Shown here: one piece after another, positions 47,501 to 59,337 of the stretch
How the letters are laid out: each line of letters opens with the position of its first letter
Numbering within the stretch: position 1 is the first letter of the stretch
NCBI RefSeq assembly: GCF_001540865.1
Contig: NC_033629.1
Location: 8,891,523 to 8,955,522, forward strand
DNA: 64,000 nucleotides
Direction: 5' to 3'
DNA from: Ananas comosus
Lineage: Eukaryota > Streptophyta > Magnoliopsida > Poales > Bromeliaceae
Translations under genes and position numbers: made by a program
Notes under the pieces: model-generated
What the model was told of the DNA's origin: nothing
Seen by the model: the letters and a program-made list of their open reading frames with translations, nothing else
The model's database searches: none

Positions 47501-50234
47501 GATAAATTGCATCATTCTGTGAAATTGAGTTCTTGACCTTCGTATTTGGTGGCAGATAAAAGTATTAGATACAAGGGACAATTTCACTGATGCCCTCCTA
47601 AAGTTCTGAATTTTCATATATGCTCTTTCAATTTTTGAAATTTCATCAATAACTCTTCAAATGTTAAATATATTTCATGAATGCCCCTTCTCATTAACAT
47701 CTATGAACATCCGTCAATTTAAAATAGAATGTTACTATTTTACCCCTACTTTTGAGTATTTTTTGTTAGAATTAATTAGTTAAAGATAGAAGAATTACTT
47801 TCACTTATAACCTTCTAAAATTAAAAAAATGCTATAAATATCTTTATAAATATGGTATCTCAATGTTAGTCCTTGAAATATATAATTTCTTACAAACATA
47901 TTGCCACTAAAAATATATGAAGACCCCTCAGTTATGAATTCTTGTAATTTAATCCCCATAATTTTAAATTTTACTTATTAAATTATATAAAGATATTAAC
48001 AATTACTTATATATTATATGAATATTTTATCTTAAATTTTTTAATTAATAAGTTTTTTTGTAAAATGTGTTAAATGAGTTAGTTCAAACATTATTTTAGT
48101 TTAGATAGCTCAGTTTATAACATAAAATTTTATTTGGATTAGTTTCAAGTTATAAGTTGCTTAACCATTATGTTTGACTTCTTCATATTTTATAAATTTT
48201 TTAGTTTGATTTTTTTTTATATTAATTTAGATTTGGAAGTTTGTTTGAGCTCAATTTATAAAAAAAAATTTTTAATTCGCAAAGCATTCTTGAATTTCAA
48301 TGGGCATTTATGAAACTATTTTTGATATGTGATTATTGGATTGTTTTTAAAAAGCAATGCTGACAATGGCGAAATAGGAATTTCATTATAACTTTTGATA
48401 GAAAATAGCAAGTAGTGCTATTTTTGAAGGTTTCTAACAAATTGAAGGTCATTTATAATATTTCAATTTTTTAAGGGGCATTTATGTAATTATATGCTTT
48501 TGGAAGAGCATATAATGAATTTTTTCTAGATACAACAAGATACATGCAAATATTGAATGAACTTGGTCCATCATTTGAATTTGGTTGTTAAATTGAATGA
48601 CTGCAAATCTACGTTACAGTCACGTAAAACGTTGTTAATGCCCTCGGCATTTAACTACAAATGCATTTTTTGTTCATTCAAATTCAACACAAAAGTGAAT
48701 AGCAGCCCCTTTACAAGTTGGGGACTCAACCTTGTAAATCGAAAGGCTAAGCACCAAAGTGAAAACTTCACTAAAAGATTGAGAAGTACATGTGTAGTAC
48801 ATCATTCATTAGTAAGTACAGTTTGTTGTTGTTCACAGCTTTGTTGAGAAGTTTGTCTTTTTTTTTACTATCTCTTAATTTTCAACATTCAGGGATGTTT
48901 ATTGTCAATGAATCTATCACAATCGGGGTTGAGTCAGCTGAAGCTCTTCGAAAGTGGCTTCTACAACAATTCAACAAGAGTTTAACAAATTTCAAATCCA
49001 AACTAGAACAATGGAGAGTGGAAATGCGCATTCAGAATATAGCAGTGATAATACTTCTATTCTTGGCAATGCTTGCAATATGGTTTCTATTCGGAGCATT
49101 AGCTATACTTAAGCTGCATAGCCTTGCTGATGAAACAGTTCTTTGGTGGGGTTGCACAGTGGGACCCCCCGGCGTTTGGGTTCGGTGGTATCTAGCACGA
49201 CTTAATGGACAAGGGCTTGGGGAAAAGAGATATTTCAAATGGCTCCCTATTGGGACACTTTGTGCCAATGTTCTTGCTGCGTCCCTCATGGCAGTATTAG
49301 CAATACTAAACAAACTGGTATGAAAAAAAATTTCTTTGACACTTAGATAGCTATCAATTTTACTTAATTTTCTAATATTTTGGTAAGATTGATATTCATG
49401 AAAATAATTTTGTTTCTATTTTTTATCACTATGTTGTCAGTTGGCATTCTACCAAATGAGCTTGTATAGTAGTTATAAAGTTCCTTTTTGTTGTTCTAAA
49501 AAATGGATCGTCCTTAATATTCATACTTATTTCAATCAGGTCACTTTGCGCCATTCAAATCTATTTTGTACTCACCAATCAATATCAATAATCGTAAAAA
49601 GTTAGTTGTGATACTTATTCATACTGATTGTCCTAACATTTACTACAACATTTAAGTCAACTCCTTCTTGTTGTAAAATTCATAAATCTTTTTGAATGTT
49701 CCACTAAGACTTTGAGGTTGTTTGGCCCTGCTAGAGCTTGTAAAAAGTGCTATTCAAGTAGATATTTTCAAAAGAGCAATAGTAGTCTTTTACTAAAATC
49801 TCATCTATCACTTCTCACTATAGCAGAAGTAGAAGATTCAAGTTAAAACTTCTACTTGTTAGGCCCAAAAGCTCATTTGGCTTCCTGATACTCTAGATTG
49901 TGTTGGCCAATAACTTGATTTTTGAGACTTCTACCTTTTCAAGTAGAGAAGCTTGAACACTTATAAATCTTGCTTTCATGACATGACTTGTTTGAAAATT
50001 TTGTTTGAAATTCAGGTAAACAAAAGAAGATATTCGATCCTCATAAGTGGAGTTCAGCTCGGCTTCCTCGGTTGCCTGAGTACAGTTTCCACTTTTGTAG
50101 CCGAAGTTTATACCATGAGACAAAGTGGCAACAAAGCACGAGCCTTCTTCTACACCGCTCTCACCTTTCTACTCTCCTTTGCTTTAGGGACTTTGATCTA
50201 CTCGGTACCTGTTTGGGCTAAACACTACAATTAG
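44515..50234 (+). CDS. FEX: Fluoride exporter, two CrcB/Fluc domains (FEX family), 6 coding exons
   Basis: Exports fluoride across the plasma membrane, protecting the cell from F- toxicity. Eukaryotic members are single polypeptides with two fused CrcB (Fluc) domains. Coding exons are 44515-45123, 45598-45675, 47083-47181, 47273-47465, 48893-49317 and 50016-50234, all with GT-AG introns, giving 540 residues with continuous frame. Residues 1-203 are Ser/Asp-rich, hydrophilic and probably disordered. Domain 1 (about 218-345) has the pore-helix Asn (N261 in LPANILG) and TTFSGWN (299-305). Domain 2 (about 375-535) has GTLCAN (447-452) and LSTVSTFVAE (489-498), the matching Asn and Phe-box elements. 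The ATG follows a 3' splice site by three bases. All expected pieces are present, so it looks functional. The long N-terminus is typical of plant homologues as far as I recall, but its role is unknown. Confidence 0.93.
47566..48540. mobile_element. Possible degenerate TIR element in intron 4
   Basis: The ends near 47566 (GATACAAGGGACAATTTCAC) and 48540 (TCTAGATACAACAAG) are loosely inverted. Sub-terminal phrases CATATATGCTCTTTC and GGAAGAGCATATAATG, and TGATGCCC/GGGGCATTTATG, are also inverted. The interior is AT-rich and non-coding. It lies wholly inside the 1.4-kb intron between exons 4 and 5 of the fluoride exporter gene. Divergence makes the call tentative. Confidence 0.4.
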
Positions 50235-50270
50235 TTTATGGTCTTTTCATGTAAATTTTCGTAAGATAAC

Positions 50271-50400
50271 AAAATAATGTTATTGTACAAATTGTTGGAT
50301 TTTGTTTGGGAGTTCTAAGTGTAGATTGAGCAATAAAAAAAAATAATGTTATTGTATAAATTGTTGGATTTTGTTTTGGAGTTCCAATTGTAGATTGAGC
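50271..50400 (+). repeat. 63-bp tandem duplication in the 3' region of the fluoride exporter gene
   Basis: Two adjacent units (about 50271-50333 and 50339-50400) share ATAATGTTATTGTA, AATTGTTGGATTTTGTTT and GTAGATTGAGCA. They begin 37 bp after the stop codon. AATAAA at 50332-50337 sits at the end of unit 1 and may be the polyadenylation signal. Confidence 0.85.
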
Positions 50401-52599
50401 ACACTCTAGGACTTTAAAAAGTTGTAGTGGTAACTGTGATCTCTTCTTTTGATGTATTCTTTTGAAGGATGTAGAGATGCGTTTGATAAAGCTGGGAATA
50501 AAAATAATATGTAGATTTTTTTCTATTTGGTTTTCTACTTAAGTACTCTAATATGAGCTACTAATAATACAGAGTTTAGACAATGCAATCTATACTAATT
50601 GAATTCCTAGTATTTGAGTTGTGTGATTTCAGTTTGAAAGTATAATTATCACTTCTATATAATAGGAATCTACTGGATGTCTTTAAACTGATTCTTTAGT
50701 TTCATATTTGAATATTTAAGAAAGCTTTGAGTTGTGACAACCATAATATCCTTCATGTCTAAGAGGTGCCTCTAGGTGTGAAAAATGGAGGTTCAAATTT
50801 TGGAAATATTATTTTTAACAACTCTGAACAGCTATTTGATAGATTTTATATGAAAATATGGTTAAAATTTTGGAAAATTGTATTGCACAAATAGCAATTC
50901 TATGGAGGCTCTATCTGAGTGAGATGGTGCTTCTTGTTAAGAATGTTGATATCAATAGAATAGGATTTTGACTAAATGTTACTTGAAAGGAAACTATCTC
51001 ATAATTCATATTACCAAGTTATATACAGCACAAAGTCTTCCTATTTTCTAAAGCATGATTGTTTAGTGTAGTTTGTTTGTTTTTCTATATTTGACTCAAT
51101 ACAGTAGTAAATAACTTAGATAACAAAACAACAAGAAAATTTTTGTTCTTTACAAATCTTTTGTGAATTATCCTTTTCTAATTGAAGTTAACTTTGATGT
51201 ATTTCTTTTATATGAAATCAGTTATTTTAGTGTTTTGTCCGGACTACAGCATTTTCTGCCTGTGAGTGCCATTAGGCCAAGCCCGGCCCCTAAGGGGCAG
51301 ACTACATGCCCTCCATTCTGGCTTCTAGCCACTTCACTATAGTAAAATATTACGTTGATATTTCAAAATCAAGAGAGAATCTACTTTAGTCACTGAGTTT
51401 AGCATTAAGTCAACAAAACAATCTTTTTAATCATTGAAAATTGTAATTCATAATTTGAAATTTAGGACACCAACTTAGTCCGGAATATGATGTTTTTAGG
51501 TAGATTTACTGTTGAATAGAACCCTACATGCTAATCCCTTGCACTTTCATTAATCCTTCAATATGAACATTGTCGTCTAATCCTAGCAATTCATGATCGA
51601 TCAATCTCTCTATTAATTCCTTATCTTCTTATTTCTTGCATCATCCTCTTTTTGAATTTCACATAGTTTGCAGCTCTTCTAAGATTTTGGTTTTGCTGAT
51701 TTGGTTTAATTTTTTTGTATTCCTGGCAAATATTTTCAAACATTTCTGTTGACTATTGAAAAATTACCATTTGAACTCCGACCTAAAGACAAATAGATCA
51801 ATAGCAACAAGGCTAAAAAGATCACCATTGAAAAGTCAAAAGAGTCCTTTCTCAAAGTAAAAATGTATGGGTAATCCCTCTAATATCCCAATGTTTCGAC
51901 TTGGTCCCTATACTTTTGACTTAGTCCCTGACGCTTTCACTTATGTTACACTTGAGCTCCTACGTGTTAAAAACAATTTATGGTTTGAAGTAGACTAAAA
52001 AAAGTGAGATATTTTAAAGGTGGAATTAAATGATTATTTTATGCGAAAAAGTTATTTCTTTATATTTATGGAATAAAATACAATTTTGGTGAGATGCCAG
52101 GAGAAAAAAAGTAATTAAGTTAAAACTATAGGAAACAAATCACAAAATTAAGATGGTACGTGAACTATCCACATACTTGACCATCACTTGAGCCTCGTCA
52201 TACGTAGAATTTCAAAAGCAGTTGGTAGTATATTCTAAACAAAAGAAAGAAAAAAAAAATTGGTAGTCTCAAAAAATTAAAAAGTAATGTTTAAAATCAC
52301 CCAAAACTTCATGTACCAACACATAACAAGAATTAGGAAAACTTCACATACTGGTTACAACAAGAATTAGGGTTAAGGAATGCTTGGGAAGAAAGGGTTG
52401 GAAATGAAACATTATTACCCGAGTATTTGGAGTTACTTCTTCAGTAGCTAGGAACATATTTGAGTTACTTCTTCAGTAGATAGGAACATAATCCAACTAA
52501 TAAAGGACTTGTTGTTGAATGTATGAGGGGCGAATAGGTCAGACTTGGTCAGACGAAGATGGACAGCTAACCAAAGCTTCATAGTTAAATCACTATATA
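50401..52599. other. Intergenic region between the two host genes, left part
   Basis: No gene is seen. The segment 52480-52599 may be part of the LINE remnant that continues after the TRIM at 53111. The stretch 51240-51310 is locally GC-rich without recognisable content. Confidence 0.45.
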
Positions 52600-52604
52600 A
52601 CATC

Positions 52605-53110
52605 TGTTGGATCGTTGGCGCTAACCGTTAATCCCAAAAGCTCGAGCTATTAGAAATACGCAACCAATTCACTTAAAGCATATAGATACAGCACCCACGG
52701 GTCTCAATTGTGACTCGGCCCAACTAGTCTCACGCCACTTCGAACATGACTCGGCCCACCCAGCCTCACGTCACCACAAGGCAGGATGCTGACCCATTTA
52801 AGCCAACAATCCCCCCTCCAACACTTGGACATATTTGCAGCATACGGGAATCGAACCCGTGGCCTCTGTCTCTGATACCACTTGTTGGATCGTTGGCACT
52901 AACCATTAATCCCAAAAGCTCCAGCTATTAGAAATACGCAACCAATTCACTTAAAACGTATAGATACAGTGTCCATGGGTCTCGATTGTGACTTGGCCCA
53001 ACCAACCTCATGCCACTTCGTACATGACTCGGCCCACCCAGTTTCGAACATGACTCAGCACAACATAGCCTCCAGCCACAGGGTAGGATGCTGGTCCATT
53101 TAAGCCAACA
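52605..53110 (-). mobile_element. Complete TRIM with ACATC target duplication
   Basis: Minus orientation. The 5' LTR is 52883-53110 (228 bp), the 3' LTR 52605-52810 (206 bp), both starting TGTTGGCTTAAATGG and ending GATCCAACA. The interior is only 72 bp. The PBS (AGTGGTATCAGAG on the minus strand) adjoins 52882, and the PPT GGAGGGGGGAT adjoins 52810. The target duplication is ACATC at 52600-52604 and 53111-53115. The interior carries GGTTCGATTCC, an exact RNA polymerase III B-box/T-arm-like sequence, at 52847-52857 (minus strand). There are no coding frames, so it needs proteins in trans. Confidence 0.92.
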
Positions 53111-53115
53111 ACATC

Positions 53116-53345
53116 CTCGTGGAGAGGGGACTAAGAGACATCAAAAGCCCACATAGTTGGAGAATGAAAATGCCCGAGAAGATTAAAATCTTTATATGGA
53201 TGATGCTAAGAAAAATGATCCTAACTATTGACAATTTACTAAAATGGGGATGGTCAAAAAAAACTTTACGTTCTCCATGCAAGCAACCTCGAAATTTGTG
53301 ATCATCTATTCTCAAGATGTTTGTTCTTTCGAGATCTGCATATTA
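53116..53345 (+). pseudogene. LINE reverse-transcriptase zinc-binding (zf-RVT) remnant
   Basis: The frame from 53119 reads WRMKMPEKIKIFIWMMLRK and ILTIDNLLKWGW, the conserved start of the zf-RVT domain that ends plant L1-type LINE ORF2 proteins. After a frameshift near 53280 the continuation ICDHLFSRCLFFRDL matches the Cys/His end of the same domain. The upstream part is split off by the TRIM. It is a decayed fragment. Confidence 0.7.
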
Positions 53346-53459
53346 TTCAAATGATGAATCATTCATAGCATAAACCATAGAAGAGCAAAAAATGTACAAA
53401 AGCTATCGAAGAAATTGATTAGGCAAAAAGATGACTGTTGGAGGAAAATAGGTCTTACA

Positions 53460-54755
53460 TTACTTTTGACCACATGGTAGCACTATGTTTAAAAATAAGT
53501 ATGTATAATGAAACAAAAATAAAAAGACTTAAATGACAAAATAAGCACCCCACACTTTACATTGCGTTTCAAATATAACCTTGCATAAAAAATTTAAACA
53601 ATATCAATCATGCTTTAATCTTGTGTCAAATAGTTCTAATAATTTGGAGATTCTGTTAAGTTTTGACGGAAGTATTAATGATAATGAAGTGACAAGGTCA
53701 TTTAACATTTTATATGCTTAAATTCTCCACAAAATGCTTTTTTATTGTTTCTTTTGGGTTTTAATACTTGAAGGTGTGCTTGAAAGAGCTTAAATGGGTT
53801 TCACAGCGTCCTAAATCAACATACCATCATTAAACTTAACGAAAAATTCTAACAGAATAGCATGTTTGAGACAGAACTAATGTGCATGATTGACATTGTT
53901 TTCTTTTTTTTATGTAAGGGTAGACACCGGATAAAGTGCAAGGTGGGTTTTTATAATTAAGCCAAAATAAAACCACATAATAGTTAAGTGCAATTTTTTA
54001 AACCATAAGATGATAAAATAAAAATACGCTACATCACACGATACTTAATGATCCCGATCTATATAGTGAATAGTTCCATAAAAAATTCAACCAATTTCAA
54101 TTCTCTACGGCGTTAACTACGAAACGTCTCATACTAGCTGATAAAAATGACAATTTTGAGGCCCTTGTATATGATGTTTAAAAATTATAAAATTTAATTT
54201 ATAAAATATTTAAATATTTTAAATTATGTTTGACGGTATGAATTGTCGTTAGAACTATCTATTTTTAAAAAAACATATGGTGGCGCTATGTTTACAGAAC
54301 CACATGGTGGCACTCTGAATTGTCCATAGAACTATTTAAAAAAAAAAAATCACATGGTGGCACTATGTTTAAAAATAAGTCTGTGTAGTGAAACAAAAGG
54401 TAAAAAAGCTTAAATTATAAAATAAACTACATTTAGAGAACCACATGGTCGCACTCTGAATTATCCATGGAACTATTTTTTTAAAAAATCATATGGTGGC
54501 ACTGTGTTTAAAAATAAGTCTGTGTAGTGAAACAAAAAGTAAAAAAGCTTTATTTTTAACACACACACACCCCCCACACCCCTCGCCCCTCCCCTCCCCA
54601 TTGTGTTTAAAAATAAGTCTGTTTAGTGAAACAAAAAGTAAAAAAACTTTATTTTTAACTTAACGGTGTTTGAAATTCTATTATTGAGAACGACTTATGA
54701 GTACAAAAATAACTGCACTAATAATTAGCGCAATAGCTGGACTCTCTCTCTCTCT
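53460..54755. repeat. Cluster of repeated MITE fragments
   Basis: The phrase CATGGTGGCACTATGTTTAA recurs near 53473, 54269, 54355, 54447 and 54490, often followed by AAATAAGTCTGTGTAGTGAA. Other pieces (ACAATTTTGAGGCCCTTGTA near 54150 and 54840) resemble arms of the foldback family at 42188-43344. There are no genes. An N lies at 54756. Confidence 0.6.
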
Positions 54756-55015
54756 NCTCTAACCTTGCATAAAAAAATTTAATAATTTGGAATTATTAGA
54801 GATTCTGTTAACTATGAAATGTATCAGCCGGTTAAAATGACAATTTTGAGGCCCTTGTATATAATATTTAAAAATTATAAAATTTGATTCCTAAAATGTT
54901 TAAATATTCTAAATTATGCTTAACGGTGTTTGAAATTCTATTATTGAGAACGACTTATGAGTACAAAAATAACTGCACTAATAATTAGCGCAATAGCTGG
55001 ACTCTCTCTCTCTCT
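54660..55015. repeat. Perfect 96-bp direct repeat around an ambiguous base
   Basis: The segments 54660-54755 and 54920-55015 are the same over 96 bp, from TAACGGTGTTTGAAATTC to a CT microsatellite. The first copy ends exactly at the N at 54756. This may be a true duplication or an assembly overlap that was not collapsed. Confidence 0.85.
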
Positions 55016-55274
55016 ATATATATATAGACATATAATATTGAAAGGGAGTGGGTATTAAGAGAGATGAAGTACTTGAAATATATTCCAAGGTGAAAAAATT
55101 CACAATTTTAGTTTCCAAGCAAATTCAGTTAGTCTCTCATGTTCAGCATGACAGTGCTGTATAAACTTTTACACTTCTGAAGCAATTCTTGAACTTCATA
55201 AAAAAAAGATAGATATTACAGCTTCGAAACAAGACATATATATACGCTCAAATCTACTCGAGAAAAATCGGTTG

Positions 55275-58200
55275 CTACGTAGGATTTCCGGCCAGCTTCA
55301 TTATCACGAACCTCCTCTTCAAAATGGAATCTGCACTCTCACTCAACTTAGCAAGTTGAATCATTCTCCTCGTCGACGATTTCGCAACAACGGCTTCGTC
55401 GCTTGGCCTCTCGATATCACTGCAAGGGGGTGCATCCTCTTCAGCTGTTTCCACTTCCCCATCCAACTCCTCAAATGTCATGGCTCTTTTTAGACCCTCC
55501 ACCACCTCTCTCATCTTTGGCCGGTCCCTCGCCTTCTTCGAGAGGCAACAATTGGCCAGCATTGCTATTTCGCGTGCCGCCCTCAAAGAGTACTTCTTTT
55601 CGAGCCTCACATCAATGATCCTGTTGAAGCGCTTACTATCGGTTGGATATTGATTCACCCATTCTAAGAGTTTCTGCTCGTTTGGTGGGCGGTTTCTCTC
55701 AAAAGAGCGCCTGCCAGTAAGGATCTCATATAATACGACTCCAAAGCTCCAGACGTCGCTTTTGACAGTGAGATGGCCGGTTTCAACATAATCCGGGTCG
55801 GCGTAGCCGTAGGTCCCTAGTACCTGGTAGACAACCACAACAATGACAAAAAAAAAACTAACAATGACAATAGATAGATCACCAAACACATAAAAGAGTA
55901 GTGATGAAAACAAAAATGAGGGCAAGGGCAAACACAATTCTAGGGGTTTACTGGAATCGTAGTTCCCAACTTATTATAACATAGTGATTTTTCTCGAACT
56001 TATGTTTACTGTTCGCCTTCATACAATTATAATTCCTTTTTTTACAAAGTTATGTACCATTGTATGCATACTGAAACAGAAGATCTGATGCATATTTTCA
56101 ATCAATATTTTGTTTAGATTTCGCAACTCCTGGTTTACAGATGACTGCGAACAAGCTGAAGGTAGTAAGGATTTTCATACATCAGGCTTCGTGATTTCAA
56201 CAAGTATAGATCCAAGATAAGAACATAAACATCAAATAATAAATTGAACCAATTAAATCAACTTAACTCAGCACAAATTCCACTCAAGCCCTTCACAGAG
56301 TTTTGGATAAAGAATTTGGGTCCAACTTACAACATATTGTCACCTAAATTGGAAGCTTATATAGTATCTAAATAGTTCAAAGCACCGGAACTAATGATGT
56401 TGCTTACGAAGTTGTGTATCAAACTATCAACATAAAGCAGAAAAGCAAAATTGAACATAGAGCTACGACGTATAGCAAAACTCAGTAGATTAGAAAATAA
56501 AACAGGACATACCGCAGTGGATACATGAGTATTGCCTGCTGACGGTCCCTCCCTCGCTAACCCGAAATCCGATAGTTTTGGCTTGAACTTCTCATCTAAT
56601 AGCACATTAGATGCTTTAAAATCACGATATATAACCTAACAAAATTCATGGAATTCATAATTAGAAGCCACGCAAGGAATGCCTACATTTGAAGAAGCGA
56701 AACAGAGCTGAATAACCAATTTCAGATAAGCACATTAACCAAAACACCGTGCCCTTTAGTACTAATTGTTCTTGTTTGAGCATTACAGAAAGTAATCGTA
56801 GTACTTATATTCATCATGAAATGAAATAATTTACAAAGGTACAGAAGAATAATTAGTAATGCAATCTGACGGGCCAAGTAAGAGGAGATGGCACAAAAAT
56901 ACAATAATACGATATACTGCAGCATCTGATATTTTCATCACTTCCTAAATAAAGTTTTGGGATTTGGTAAGTTTGAAACTGATCCAAAGTCAAAGAGTCA
57001 GATTGGAGTCCTCAGTTATTGGGATTACTTGGGCGTATAACTTCAGAAATTAATGGTGAAAATTGATAATTGAAAACAGTGATCTAAGTTCGCTCCAAAA
57101 AGAAAACTATATCTAATTGCCTACTTAGCCCACTCTTCAAATAGCTTCATTGCTCTCGAAGAAGAACGTGAATGTTTGAGCATCTAGAGCTCTTCTCTGG
57201 AGTGAGGAGGTAAATTGTAACTTCTACACCGCAAAAGCAAAAGCTAATTTCCATGGAGTCACATGAGTTTCGTTAACTATGACTGTATGGGAATAATGTT
57301 GTCAATAGTGCCCATAGGAATCAGAAAAGGAAAAAGAACAGAATAAGTTAAAGCGTAAAGTTAAAAAACCGAAACCTGGATATCTAGTCCTTCGTGCAGA
57401 TACAGCAACCCCTCTGCAGCACCCAATGCTATCTGTAGTCTTATGTTCCATGGAAGTGAAGGGTAGGCTTTGTTGAATAAATGATCTCCTAGGGTCTTAT
57501 TAGACATAAACTCGTACACCAACAGCCTTTGGACCACTCTTTCGCTATCCACGGCACAGTATCCAATAAGCTTTACGAGATTCGGATGTTCAACAACACC
57601 AAGGAACTGAAGTTCTGCAAACCATTCTTTATGACCCTATAATAGAGGAGCAAAAACAAAAAAAAAAAAAAAAAAAAAAAAAGAGAAGCTAATTTACAAT
57701 TGGAACCAAGTATGAATAGAAATTGATTTGTTTTAGTTCATAGACCTTATTTAATTCTTGTTCTCACAAGTACATTGTTTGGAATCATTATCCCATCAGA
57801 TTTCACATTATTTGGAATGATCTAATGGAGCCTCTCATAATACAACCAAATCCTATGAATTGAGCGCTATTTGGTGAGAAGACATTCACTATTAGCAATA
57901 ATATAATGTCATGTTGAATACAAAAATAGTAGAGTACCATTATCTAGTAGCTTAAGTTGTTGAAGAACAATGGTTGTTTCACAATCTTTAACATGGCATC
58001 AAAGCAGGAGTTTCTCAGTTTGATCCCACCAAGCTTCTAGCCCGATTTAATTTCGTCACATTTAATTTAAATCCAAGCCGGGTGCCCACATAAAATTCTC
58101 AATCCTAAACATGATGAGAGGGAGTGCTGAATATAAAATACTAGAACATTATTTCCTCGTGCCTTAAGCTATTGGAGAACAAACAATGGTTGTTTCGCAT

Positions 58201-58942
58201 TCTTTACTCGATAGCCCATAGAAAAACCAAGCTTGCTTCCTATTGAACAAAGGAAAAAATTGAAATCAAAGTAATTTCTTCTCTTGTCCGAATAAATCGA
58301 CACTTTTTTTTTGGGAATCAAATCCAAAAGGAACTCAATTGATTACAGTTCAGAAATTGTTTACTCATAAAACAAAAGTTCCTTGACTTGAGGTGAGATT
58401 TGTTGGGAATACTTTTCCTGTTATTGATATTATGTATCAATAGCCCAAAAATATTATCTAACATAGGGTAGTTAAGAAAAATAAGAAGTAAACACTGGAA
58501 ATGATTTCACATCTGTTCCCAAACAACTGTGTGGAATGGAAATCAAATCAAGTCAAATTTGTCCCAAACTCTCAACAGAGACAAGCACAAATCCTGTGAG
58601 TGACAGAGACCAACATTAAGAACTTTTTCATGCATCATGTTAACCTTGAATCAAAACAATGATCAAGAGAGGATGAGACAACCATACCTGCAAGCCATTC
58701 GGGTTGAGTTTCTTCACTGCCACAACAATGCTATCACCTTTCCCATTAGCAGGCTTGATGAAACCTTTATACACACTCCCAAACCCTCCTTCCCCAATCT
58801 TGAGCATCCTGCTGAAGCCATCAGTAGCATCCCTGAGCTCCTTGAATTCGAATGCTCGCAAATTGCGCAATCTCTTCTCACAAAGGCCATTAGATTTCCT
58901 CTTGTTCTTGTATTTCTCCTTTGAGCAATAGAAACAGCCCAT
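55275..58942 (-). CDS. Receptor-like cytoplasmic kinase, RLCK-VII/PCRK1-like, 4 exons
   Basis: A Ser/Thr kinase predicted to sit under the plasma membrane and relay signals from receptor kinases; RLCK-VII members commonly act in immunity. Exons on the minus strand are 58942-58688, 57636-57376, 56635-56513 and 55823-55275, all phase 0, giving 395 residues. It starts MGCFYCSK, with Gly2 for N-myristoylation and Cys3/Cys6 for palmitoylation, followed by a basic stretch. Kinase motifs: [11 protein letters not shown] (50-60), VAVKK with Lys77, the catalytic YRDFKASN (RD type, Asp177), DFG (195-197) and activation segment [14 protein letters not shown]. The APE position reads DPD (222-224). The phrase [18 protein letters not shown] and EQKLLEWV are typical of the PCRK1 branch. 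The C-terminal tail of about 50 residues is acidic then basic. Naming below subfamily level needs a phylogeny. Confidence 0.93.
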
Positions 58943-59220
58943 TTAGTTTTTCTTTTTCTTTTTTCTTTTTTTTTTAAATTTTTTGGAAAGCCAATTTTCA
59001 CCACTCTTTGCAGGTTTCAAGAGCTGCTGCAGATGTTCTGCTCACTTGAGTTGGGGTCAGAGTGTGAATCAAGAAGTGAACAAATTCAGATGCACAGAAG
59101 GTAAAGGGACAAAGAATTGAGGAGCCTAAGGCAGCAGCAGGTAAGGGGCTATGGAGAGAGATTTGATGGAATGATATCAAGCTTCTTGGGGAGTTGGGGG
59201 AAGGCTCAAAAAGTATGCAG

Positions 59221-59221
59221 T

Positions 59222-59262
<41 letters not shown>
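59221..59262 (-). promoter_or_regulatory. CT-repeat leader of the kinase gene
   Basis: A (GA)n run on the plus strand, i.e. (CT)n in the sense direction of the kinase gene, about 280 bp upstream of its ATG. Such tracts are frequent in plant 5' leaders and core promoters. The region 58943-59320 probably holds the 5' UTR and proximal promoter. No clear TATA box was found. Confidence 0.5.
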
Positions 59263-59264
<2 letters not shown>

Positions 59265-59337
59265 AAGGAAACAGGGGAGGATGGGTAGCTGAAAGGGGGC
59301 AAGTTTCAAAGGAAATCGATAAAAAAGAATAAAAGTG

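Noticed and set aside
48557..48847. 96-residue open frame inside the fluoride exporter gene
   Set aside because: It lies in intron 4, has no recognisable content, and the exon 5 acceptor at 48892 gives a perfect frame without it.
52846..52859. tRNA gene suggested by the T-arm-like sequence
   Set aside because: Only a T-arm/B-box-like segment is present; no acceptor stem, D-arm or anticodon arm fits around it within the TRIM.
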